From Strigops habroptila (taxonomy: Eukaryota > Chordata > Aves > Psittaciformes > Psittacidae): DNA of 64,000 nucleotides. The position numbers were made by a program, and so were the translations under genes. The DNA lies in the NCBI RefSeq assembly GCF_004027225.2, contig NC_044290.2, forward strand, positions 9,192,906 through 9,256,905. The letters run 5' to 3'. Below, piece by piece: positions 42,101 to 46,760 of this stretch. The notes under the pieces are model-generated. The model had not been told where the DNA came from. It made no database searches and was given only the letters and a program-made list of their open reading frames with translations. Position 1 is the stretch's first letter. Each line of letters begins with the position of its first letter.

Positions 42101-45100
42101 ATAGTTAGTGATACAAGATATATGGGGTAGCTGTTCTGAAAGTACATCTACCTTTTGGGGATACAAATGGATAAGAGAGAAGGGACACGACACACACACA
42201 GTCCCTCTACCAAAAGTCTGTCCAGCAGAAGAAAAAGCAATGATAAATGTCATATGCATTCACACAGTAAGCTTTTACTGTACCATTATTAAGCATTATA
42301 TCAAAGGTGTTTTACCATTCCTAGTATTTTGCTTCTTTAAATAGTTTAATAATACAGTAAAAAAGTGCTCCTACATCCAAGTCCAAGATATATCATAAAC
42401 TTCCCAGCAAAGCACAAAAATTGAGCCTTTCTTGGCCAGAGACATTGCACTGTGATCTTTTAATTCATTGTGCAATGTAAGCTTGAAAAAGCTGTAAAAA
42501 GTCTGTCACTCATTTAAGTGGATGTGATATACGTGTCAAATATTCATTGGTAGGAGAGTTTGACTGGGATTGCGATTTTTCAATACCTGCTCTCAAAAAA
42601 TAAACTCTTTAGCCCCTAAGACTACAGCCTGCAAGTGGCAGTAATCAGGCTGCACATGGTTAGGGAAGGTAAGTAGAGAATGATCATTCACCATTTCTTC
42701 TAGCACAGAAAACCTCGCAGGCACTGCGTGATCCTGTTTGGGGCCAGTGTGGAGAATGCAATCCTTCAAGCTCTCCAGTTAACCACAGGAACTGTGCCAC
42801 TGTGTATTACAACTTGTCTGGTTTGATGACAAATATATGAAAGAAAACCCCCTGTATCTAAACATAGCTAAAGACCAGTTCTGGCTCAGCATGCACCTGA
42901 GTCAAAGAGCACTGGAGCCCACGGAAAACTCTGAAGACATATCGCTGAATGTGTGCCTTACTCTTAACACTCTTCTCCGCACTGGCCACTGTCAGATAAA
43001 GAGATACTGAGGCAAGGTGAATGTTTTCCTCGCCTATTAATGCTGTTCTAATGTCAAGTATCTCTTCCTGGATAAGACTAAGATTTCAATTAGTGCCACA
43101 ACTGTGTAGCAGCACTCACAATTTAGGTATTTGTTCAGCAGAAACAAGACACAGGCTCAGCTGACTGAATGAAAAGTTTGCACTTTCTTTGCAATAGGGC
43201 AACAGCATTTCTGGGAGAGAGGGAAGGAGGAGGGAGACCTTTAGGCAAATACTGAACTAATGAGAACTGCCAGTAAACTGCCAAAATAACAACATAGATG
43301 TTTTAACTACCAAATACTCAGTGCTACAACCCCAAAAAAGCACATAAGGATGAAAATGCTTACTTAAGCTTTATCTTATAAAAGTTAACTGAAGTTATCC
43401 TGACCAAGTTAGAGATAAACATGTAAATTATCGAAATGGTTTCTGATACACCTAAATACCACATAAAACCTGTCTATGCTTGTACAACAACGCACACAGG
43501 AGTATCTTATTTGCCAAAACAAGTACATTTCAAAAACTGAATACACCCATACTCTGCAGAACTCATTTTAAACCTGGATGCTCATGTAAAAAATACTTTC
43601 CTGACCAGGCCAATTAAAGCAATAAAAATATTCTTTCCTTGACAAAAGCACCCCCCCCAAAAAAAAAGAATAAAAATTGAAGTTACCACAAGTAAGCAGG
43701 AAATGAAGAGTTAAAAGTTAAGAGAGTACTTGAAAGGTTTTTTTCTTCTGTGGAGCCAGACCTCAATCTTTAACATAATACATATTCAAAAATCTAAGTT
43801 TGATGGCAGGACATCCCTGCAACAAGTAAACTAACACCTTAAAATTATCTCTAAATTAAATTAATTTAGTAATATATGTACTGGTTTTGATTCATTTAGG
43901 TTCCTGAGCATATGGATATAGATTAAAAATACATATGTATTAGACAGACATACAGAGATTTTTAAGGACTATTATGAAGTCACATAATGAGCTGATACCA
44001 TTAACTCACCAAAATAAAAACAAATGACACAGTAGCCAGTACTTCCCCCTTTTATGAAGTCAGTTAACTACTCAAAGCTACACTCCTTTTTTAATTAAGA
44101 TGCAATGCATTTACACCAACAACCTGTTCCTCCCTCCTTCCAAATTGGTCAAAGACTTGTACAACAGCAGCGCCTGTGACCCTGTAGCCCAATTCAGAAA
44201 CACTCCTGGGTTATCCCTGAGTTTAACTACTCTCCTGGTGCAGAGACTTTAAAAGAATCCCCACATTTAAATAATTCCTAAGCTTGAACTCCATTCTGGA
44301 ATGAATTCAAATAAATCTAAAGTGCTTAAGTTTAGATAAAAGAATATTTGAAGCTTGAAACCCACATGGTTAAGAACTAATTAAGCACCAACAGAAGAAC
44401 TGGCCTGAAAAATTTGATCCCAAATTTGCCACTAGAGGTTAAAAAAAACATAAATAAAATAATCACAATGATGTTTAAGGAGTTTTAACACCAACAGGAG
44501 TTTTAAAGGTTGCCATATCTTCAGATAAATGCAGTATTTAACACCAAGACTTTTGACCCAACCTCCACCTTTTAATCTTTGTGTTTAACTAAAACTAGGT
44601 TTACACCCTTGCAATGAGGCCCTGTGCACTTTTCCCCAAACTATAACAATGCAATCTCCATTTTGAACAATGCACCTCATTTCCCTCCTTGGAAAGCTAG
44701 TTTTGTCTTAAAGCCAGTAAATGCTGGATCCAGTTATACCTCTGACTTCAAGAGCCTGAAAATTTTCAGTGTTCATGGTTTTTGGCTTTTTTTTTTTTTT
44801 TTAGACCACTTCAAGTTGCATGTGCTTCCTCTCCTTTTAACATCAAGTTATATCTGCAAGCACAAGCCATCCTTTCCTGCATATATTTGAAAGGACCTAT
44901 TTGCAAGGCATGCATCTCCTTCCCCTTGTTTTTAAATATTAAGTGAATGCTCCGTACACTTTTGACACTGTTTGCAACACGTTCTGGTGTACCATGCATT
45001 TCTGCAGTCACCAGAATCTCCATGCATATTTGCAAAGCATCCCCTTGTTACAGCATTCCCTTGTTACAGCATGCCCTCCCTCCTCCCAGTGCATGTGTTT

Positions 45101-45934
45101 GTAAGCATCTTCTAGTGTTCCCTGCATCCGTGGGGTTGCCAATCGTTAATTTGCATACCCCTCTCCCTGTGAGTGCTTGCAGGCATCCCTTACATACACG
45201 CATGGGAGGAAGAATGCGTGCGGACTGTATTTGCAAACCTAGAGGGAGCATGTGGGGTGCCCTCGACTTGTTTTAGTTCATCCCACTGACTCTCTACCTG
45301 GGGTGCTGCTGTAAGTGCTGTGGCTCCTGAAGCTGCTCTCAGTGCAATAACTGGCATCGTCTTCATCCTCCATCTCTTCAGGGTAGTCAGAGTCGTCGTC
45401 GTCCTCTTCCTCCATTATCTCCTCCTCCTCTTCCTCCTCGGAGTCCTGGTTATCCTCGGGGTCTGCCTCCTCTTCCTCCTCGGACACCATGCTCTCCTCC
45501 TCCTCTTCGCTCTCATGATCATCGTACACCACTTTGCTGATGCTCCTCCTGGACGAGGCAGCCCTGCCTTGGCTGTTGCAGCTGCCTCCTCCGCCTCCTC
45601 CCCCTGCTCCTCCAGCCCCAGCCCTGCCCCTACCCTTACCGCTGCTGCCTCCCCCACCAGGGGTGCTGCTGCTGCCGCTGCCTCCCTTCCTCTTGCTGCC
45701 CCCCCTGGGGGAGGCGGTGGCGGGGGAAGAGGCCTGGGCAGCCGCGGCTCCCTTCTGCTTGGGCCCCGCCGTCTCCGCCTGGGCCGAGGTCGCCCACCTG
45801 CCGCGGCTGCTGCCCCGCTGCCGGGACCTCAGCCCCCCGATGGGGCCCGCCGGGGCGGGCGGAGCCGGGGAGCTCGCCTGAGCGGTGGCCGCCGCCGGCT
45901 GCTGCTTGGGCGGCCTGCCTCGCCGGCCCCGCAT
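2751..45934 (-). CDS. BPTF: BPTF (bromodomain PHD finger transcription factor), NURF large subunit; 3' end outside window
   Basis: BPTF is the largest subunit of the nuclear NURF chromatin remodeller. It binds the ISWI ATPase and reads modified histone tails. Twenty-seven coding exons on the minus strand (listed separately) join in frame to 8981 nt, about 2993 residues. In order they encode: an N-terminus beginning MRGRRGRPPK, an acidic Glu/Asp tract, a DDT domain (about 242-302), PHD finger 1 (ligands about 401-442), charged linkers, conserved WHIM-like blocks (about 809-1059), a giant acidic Ser/Thr-rich exon, Thr/Ser- and Gln-rich regions, a lysine-rich helix, a poly-Ala/Pro tract and the first half of PHD finger 2. 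The rest of PHD2 and the bromodomain lie left of base 1. All exon phases agree, and every intron is GT-AG. Most introns (about 130-1500 nt) show nothing notable beyond the features listed here; the largest are described separately. Identity is from family recall, not a search. Confidence 0.97.
2954..3049 (-). repeat. BPTF: GC-rich triplet-repeat tract coding Ala19-Pro/Leu13
   Basis: Within BPTF exon 27. Mixed GCN codons (2993-3049, 19 Ala) are followed by CCN codons with one CTG (2954-2992). Because the codons are mixed, the tract is likely more stable than a pure triplet repeat. Confidence 0.95.
3505..3730 (-). CDS. BPTF: BPTF exon 26 (lysine-rich helix)
   Basis: Residues about 2801-2876. 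It encodes MIVCNQVMKYILDKIDKEEK, a basic stretch AAKKRKREESVEQKRSKQN that may act as a nuclear localisation signal, and FKHKEQLKAEILKKRALLDK. It is probably one long helix or coiled coil leading to PHD2. Acceptor CCCCAG, donor GTAAGG; phase 2 in, 0 out. Confidence 0.96.
3731..5249 (-). other. BPTF: BPTF intron 25
   Basis: Plain AT-rich intron between exons 26 and 25. I see no repeat, RNA gene or extra exon in it. Confidence 0.75.
5250..5332 (-). CDS. BPTF: BPTF exon 25
   Basis: Residues about 2774-2800. A short exon encoding VVMKQNAVIEHLKQKKTLTP and AEREENQR, nearly identical to mammalian BPTF. Acceptor CCTACAG, donor GTGAAT; phase 0 in, 2 out. Confidence 0.95.
5511..5523 (+). repeat. C13 homopolymer
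   Basis: Thirteen consecutive C residues in BPTF intron 24. The length is prone to sequencing and replication slippage. Confidence 0.9.
6048..6934 (-). CDS. BPTF: BPTF exon 24 (Gln/Pro-rich region)
   Basis: Residues about 2478-2773. About 295 residues dominated by Gln, Pro, Ala, Ser and Val in irregular PQ, QPQ and QVQ repeats. It ends in the conserved IKLQLPIQIQQ, NVVTVQAASVQEQLQRVQQL and a Gln/Lys-rich helix (REQQQKKKQQQIEFKREHT). Such Gln-rich regions are typical of transcription factors. The sequence is imperfect at the DNA level, so it is not a pure CAG tract. Acceptor TTCATAG, donor GTAAAG; phase 1 in, 0 out. Confidence 0.96.
7170..7392 (-). CDS. BPTF: BPTF exon 23
   Basis: Residues about 2404-2477. 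It encodes GLTVVIQGQGQTTGQLQLIP, MQAAMPNGTIQRFLFTPL and a Thr/Ser run. Acceptor TTCTAG, donor GTAACC; phase 0 in, 1 out. Confidence 0.95.
8013..8236 (-). CDS. BPTF: BPTF exon 22 (Gln/Thr-rich)
   Basis: Residues about 2329-2403. It encodes QQVVTQIIRGQPVSTAVS, a Ser/Thr/Gln/Pro-rich stretch, and the conserved RPQQGQVKLTMAQLTQLTQG. Acceptor CTTACAG, donor GTAAAA; phase 1 in, 0 out. Confidence 0.95.
8627..8735 (-). CDS. BPTF: BPTF exon 21
   Basis: Residues about 2293-2328. It encodes RPGMTVIRTPLQQSTLGKTI and RTPVVVQQ, as in mammals. Acceptor CATGTAG, donor GTATTC; phase 0 in, 1 out. Confidence 0.95.
9073..9221 (-). CDS. BPTF: BPTF exon 20
   Basis: Residues about 2243-2292. It encodes VVQVQQKVLGIIPSTTGASQ and FTSFQPRTATVTIRPNT, conserved in BPTF. 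Acceptor TAATTAG, donor GTAAGA; phase 1 in, 0 out. Confidence 0.95.
10186..10347 (-). CDS. BPTF: BPTF exon 19 (alternative-type exon)
   Basis: Residues about 2189-2242. It encodes a Thr/Ala stretch then GQTFQISGSPVTMAGKVITK and LPLPANSKIVAVNVPSTQGG. It is 162 nt, phase 1-1. The corresponding segment is absent from some mammalian BPTF isoforms as I recall them, so it is a good candidate cassette exon. Acceptor TCAATAG, donor GTAGGG. Confidence 0.92.
10767..11019 (-). CDS. BPTF: BPTF exon 18 (Thr/Ser/Val-rich)
   Basis: Residues about 2105-2188. It begins KRLEQQKQIPTV, runs through a Thr/Ser-rich stretch and ends with the conserved TVTFQQNKNFHQTFATWVKQ and GQSST. Acceptor TTCTACAG, donor GTAAGT; phase 0 in, 1 out. 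Confidence 0.95.
12407..12530 (-). CDS. BPTF: BPTF exon 17 (coiled-coil-like helix)
   Basis: Residues about 2063-2104. It continues the helix as VEKEKAQAVEQQAKVSEQKK, then EFKAQLEAQLKHQRLAAQQ. Its amphipathic Glu/Lys/Gln pattern suggests a coiled coil. Acceptor TTGGCAG, donor GTGGGG; phase 2 in, 0 out. I recall human isoforms with and without an equivalent segment, so it may be alternatively spliced, although removing it would shift the frame unless an internal site is used. Confidence 0.9.
13326..13476 (-). CDS. BPTF: BPTF exon 16
   Basis: Residues about 2013-2062. It encodes TPTPQRKGLRSSALRPKRPE and WVAEEELELWEIRAFAER, as in mammalian BPTF. Acceptor CTAAAG, donor GTAAAC; phase 1 in, 2 out. 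Confidence 0.95.
13761..13889 (-). CDS. BPTF: BPTF exon 15
   Basis: Residues about 1970-2012. It encodes ETEITTTEIIKRRDVGPYGI and EYCIRKIICPIGVPEAPK, conserved in BPTF. It is 129 nt, phase 1-1. Acceptor TTGTAG, donor GTATGT. Confidence 0.95.
14126..14250 (-). CDS. BPTF: BPTF exon 14
   Basis: Residues about 1928-1969. It encodes YRLQTVKSLAGVSLMLRLLW and KWDDMAAKAPPGGGTTRT, near-identical to mammalian BPTF. Acceptor TTGTTAG, donor GTATTA; phase 2 in, 1 out. Confidence 0.96.
14482..16864 (-). CDS. BPTF: BPTF exon 13 (2.4-kb acidic, Ser/Thr-rich exon)
   Basis: Residues about 1134-1927, by far the largest exon. It begins VEKEIDGENDKVIKEEPMDV, then has the conserved KLDGLLERRIKQFTLEEKQR. A long, poorly conserved Glu/Ser/Asn region follows, then a Thr-rich stretch (VITEVTTTTSTVSTESKTV). 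It ends with the highly conserved KLMKFARPKKTRSGTALPSY and GGIREVPYFNYNAKPALDIW to TFGITW. The middle is probably disordered. Acceptor TTCACAG, donor TTGGAG/GTACAT; phase 1 in, 2 out. Confidence 0.96.
17164..17385 (-). CDS. BPTF: BPTF exon 12 (charged linker)
   Basis: Residues about 1060-1133. It is a Lys/Glu/Asp-rich disordered linker (KRKGPIKVKPEKDRTKDS and onward). Sequence similarity to mammals is weak here, but position and phases fit. It is 222 nt, phase 1-1, so skippable without frameshift. Acceptor TTAATAG, donor GTAATG. Confidence 0.88.
18562..18697 (-). CDS. BPTF: BPTF exon 11
   Basis: Residues about 1015-1059. It encodes GEEYRVTGYGGWSWISKTHV and RFLPKLPGNTNANYRK, conserved in BPTF. 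Acceptor TTGACAG, donor GTAAGT; phase 0 in, 1 out. Confidence 0.95.
19422..19551 (-). CDS. BPTF: BPTF exon 10
   Basis: Residues about 971-1014. A charged coiled-coil-like helix (ERE EKEKVKKKERKQEEEE) is followed by ATWVKYTFPVKHQ. It contains a nine-base A homopolymer in the coding strand (19497-19505). Acceptor TGTTAG, donor GTGAGG; phase 2 in, 0 out. Confidence 0.95.
20106..20237 (-). CDS. BPTF: BPTF exon 9
   Basis: Residues about 927-970. It encodes NWIKAVQMCSKPREFALALA and MLPIWRESLGHTR, a strongly conserved helical block of BPTF. Acceptor ATTTAG, donor GTAAAA; phase 2 in, 2 out. Confidence 0.95.
20534..20889 (-). CDS. BPTF: BPTF exon 8 (highly conserved block)
   Basis: Residues about 809-926. 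It encodes VLVVNSQGEISRMNTKKEVV through NIPASFLHPNWASHR and is nearly identical to mammalian BPTF. It belongs to the region that in NURF301-like proteins carries WHIM-type motifs contacting ISWI. Acceptor ACAAG, donor GTAAAT; phase 0 in, 2 out. Confidence 0.96.
21785..21960 (-). CDS. BPTF: BPTF exon 7
   Basis: Residues about 750-808. It encodes SRNPDSKLSQMKSQQVAAAA and HEANKLHKEGRE, conserved in BPTF. Acceptor TGGGCAG; phase 1 in, 0 out. The donor is AGAGAG/GTTTGT, a weak match to the usual GTRAGT. It is chosen because it joins in frame to VLVVNSQGEIS of the next exon, as in mammals. Confidence 0.9.
22093..22266 (-). CDS. BPTF: BPTF exon 6 (linker)
   Basis: Residues about 692-749. It is a Ser/Asn-rich disordered linker, with VENSNGSELGSGQNDSIR then DDAENAERGSQTSEDI, in the place expected between the AEKKVASELPQ block and the next conserved block. 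It is 174 nt, phase 1-1. Acceptor CTTGTAG, donor GTAATA. Confidence 0.9.
22267..24777 (-). other. BPTF: BPTF intron 5, carrying a perfect palindrome
   Basis: A 2.5-kb intron between exons 6 and 5. Apart from the 37-bp perfect palindrome at 23348-23384, I see no coding exon or transposon. Some open frames exist in it but none resembles BPTF or has splice sites that fit. Confidence 0.75.
23348..23384. repeat. Perfect 37-bp inverted repeat (18-bp arms, 1-nt centre)
   Basis: The arm TAAAAGACTAATATCCAA (23348-23365) is followed by a single A and its exact reverse complement (23367-23384). The next base pair outward does not match. It lies within BPTF intron 5. Confidence 0.95.
24778..24966 (-). 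CDS. BPTF: BPTF exon 5 (linker)
   Basis: Residues about 629-691. The ending NVAEKKVASELPQEL matches the BPTF family. The rest is a Ser/Thr/Asn-rich linker with no recognised domain. It is 189 nt and phase 1-1, so frame-neutral if skipped. Acceptor CTATAG, donor GTACAG. Confidence 0.92.
25503..25703 (-). CDS. BPTF: BPTF exon 4 (acidic linker)
   Basis: Residues about 562-628. It starts DEILDTIRARKGEIVEDK and continues as a highly charged Asp/Glu/Lys linker. Length is 201 nt with phase 1 at both ends, so skipping would keep the frame. Acceptor ATTGTAG, donor GTAAAG. Confidence 0.92.
26148..26164. repeat. (AT)n microsatellite
   Basis: About eight AT units followed by an A-rich run, in BPTF intron 3. 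Confidence 0.9.
26463..26686 (-). CDS. BPTF: BPTF exon 3
   Basis: Residues about 487-561. It encodes the block KIWYFSTKIQLAELIECL, then LEEMREEIHRHMDVTEDL and ARGNNKSFLSAAN, which follow PHD1 in BPTF orthologues. Acceptor TTACAG, donor GTAAGA; phase 2 in, 1 out. Confidence 0.95.
26687..33122 (-). other. BPTF: BPTF intron 2
   Basis: A 6.4-kb intron between exons 3 and 2, AT-rich. It contains a pair of TTATGCATAA palindromes (30522-30552) and a hairpin with 10-bp arms (32476-32499, expected by chance at about this rate). No exon, RNA gene or transposon was recognised. Confidence 0.75.
30522..30552. repeat. Paired TTATGCATAA palindromes in BPTF intron 2
   Basis: TTATGCATAA occurs at 30522-30531 and again at 30539-30548. 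The second copy is the core of a perfect 20-bp palindrome spanning 30533-30552. The motif resembles POU/homeodomain sites. AT-rich composition raises the chance of coincidence. Confidence 0.7.
33123..33945 (-). CDS. BPTF: BPTF exon 2 (DDT domain and PHD finger 1)
   Basis: Residues about 213-486. The DDT domain (about 242-302, around HIMNVIAIYEVLRNFGTVL) is known in this family to bind the ISWI ATPase. PHD finger 1 has the C4HC3 pattern at about C401, C404, C413, C416, H421, C424, C439 and C442. The exon continues through the conserved YDRHRRKYWFLNRR block. Acceptor is TATTCCAG, donor GTAAGT; phase 1 in, 2 out. Confidence 0.97.
44787..44802 (+). repeat. T16 homopolymer
   Basis: Sixteen consecutive T residues in BPTF intron 1. 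There is no adjacent SINE body that I recognise. Confidence 0.9.
44850..45240. repeat. Degenerate TTTGCA-containing repeat region, with a 16-bp tandem duplication
   Basis: TTTGCA or close variants followed by a GCATC/C-rich segment recur at about 44900, 44971, 45029, 45098, 45150, 45177 and 45230, with irregular spacing of 27-71 bp. At 45042-45073 a 16-bp unit (CCCTTGTTACAGCATT) is repeated in tandem with one mismatch. This looks like a decayed minisatellite, though the units are too diverged to be sure. Confidence 0.45.
45298..45934 (-). CDS. BPTF: BPTF exon 1 (start codon, basic/acidic N-terminus)
   Basis: Residues 1-212. The chosen ATG (45934-45932) begins MRGRRGRPPK, the known vertebrate BPTF N-terminus; its context has G at -3. 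An RGRP motif resembling an AT-hook is followed by Gly/Ser/Ala-rich low complexity, then VVYDDHESEEEEE and a long Glu/Asp tract, ending at SSFRSHSTYSSTPG. Donor is CCCCAG/GTAGAG, one base into a Gly codon. The reading frame stays open upstream to about 46555 (see findings). Confidence 0.93.
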
Positions 45935-46082
45935 CTCTGGGCGCTGGCCGAGGGGGGAAGGGAGGGGAAAGGAAGGCTCGGGAGGGCGCTCGGAGTCCGG
46001 ACAGGCGGCTACGGGGAAGCTCCCCCCCCTGCGAGGGATCCGGGCCGGGGAGGGGGGCCGCCGAGCTGTGAGGGCCGAGGGC

Positions 46083-46130
46083 TCAATCCGAATTGCCGGC
46101 GTCCCGCTCCGGATCGCCACCGGCCGCCAT
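46083..46130 (-). CDS. Upstream ORF of 15 codons in the BPTF 5' UTR
   Basis: ATG in strong context (A at -3, G at +4) starting MAAGGDPERDAGNSD and ending at TGA, about 150 nt before the BPTF ATG and in another frame. It would be translated only if the transcript starts upstream of 46130. It is more likely a regulatory uORF than a functional peptide. Confidence 0.4.
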   Translation of the reverse strand: MAAGGDPERDAGNSD

Positions 46131-46133
46131 CTT
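46122..46133 (-). promoter_or_regulatory. BPTF: YY1-type motif in BPTF 5' UTR
   Basis: The minus strand reads AAGATGGCGGCC, matching the YY1 consensus. It lies about 190 nt upstream of the BPTF start codon and includes the ATG of a short upstream ORF. Confidence 0.7.
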
Positions 46134-46206
46134 GTTTCTTCGTCTCTGCCTCGGCTCGCTCCGCTCTGACTGGGGGAAGCGGCAGCGGCAGCAGGCCCCG
46201 AGCGCC

Positions 46207-46214
46207 TCACGTGA
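46207..46214. promoter_or_regulatory. BPTF: TCACGTGA E-box in BPTF promoter
   Basis: A perfect 8-bp palindrome TCACGTGA (GGTCACGTGA on the minus strand). This matches the USF/TFE/MiT-type E-box class. It lies inside the CpG island about 75 bp upstream of the YY1 motif. Confidence 0.6.
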
Positions 46215-46760
46215 CCGGCCGCGCCCGGCAGCCGCCGCCAGGGGGCGCCGCCGCCCTCAGCCGCCAGAGCCATGTTGGAGCCGGCGCGCTGAGGCGGCTC
46301 CGCGCCACCCCCCGCGCCCCGCGGCTGCTCCCGCCGCGCTGCGCGGCCCCTGCGCGCCCCACCGCCGCGCTCCGCTCCCTGCCTGCCTGCCTTCCCTCCG
46401 CCGGCAGCAGCGAGCCCCCCGCCCGCCTCACTGACACCGGTCACCACCCCGACACCGCCGCCCGCCACGAGGCTCCCCTCAGCCCCGCCGACGGCTGGAG
46501 CTGCCCCGCGGCCGCCACCCCATTCCCTGTGTTTCCCCCCCCACCCCGGACTCACCGTCTCCCCACACCCGAATAGCGACGCCCGTCACCGGTTCTCTCT
46601 CCCAGAGCTCCACTCGCGCCCCAAGGGGAGCCCCCCCGCGCTGCCACCCCTCGGCTTCAGGCGGCCGCGCACCCCTCAGGGGACAGCTGCGAGCGCAGGT
46701 AGGCGCCGGGCTCTGCCCTCCCCTCCGGGCCGGGCAGCGGCTCATCACCCCATCTCCCCT

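Larger units (their letters stand above)
33946..45297 (-). other. BPTF: BPTF intron 1 (11.4 kb)
   Basis: The long first intron, typical of a CpG-island gene. The part nearest exon 1 (about 44850-45240) is a degenerate TTTGCA-containing repeat region. A T16 run lies at 44787-44802 and a C9/A9 junction near 43650. Elsewhere I see unremarkable AT-rich sequence with no recognisable exon or transposon. Confidence 0.75.
45590..46760. promoter_or_regulatory. BPTF: CpG island and promoter region of BPTF
   Basis: GC content and CpG density rise sharply compared with the AT-rich flanks, covering exon 1 and the sequence upstream of it. There is no TATA box at a sensible distance. A YY1-type motif (46122-46133) and an E-box (46207-46214) lie upstream of the start codon. 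Since YY1 motifs of this kind usually lie just inside the transcribed region, the main start site is probably near 46140-46170; this is inference. Boundaries are by eye. Confidence 0.85.

Noticed and set aside
44947..45276. A 109-codon plus-strand open frame next to exon 1
   Set aside because: Its apparent repeated peptide pattern is explained by the degenerate DNA repeat; there is no evidence of a gene.
45320..46576. A 418-codon plus-strand open frame over the BPTF CpG island
   Set aside because: GC-rich sequence rarely contains stops. The frame is antisense to BPTF exon 1, and its product is low-complexity Ala/Pro/Arg with no recognisable domain.
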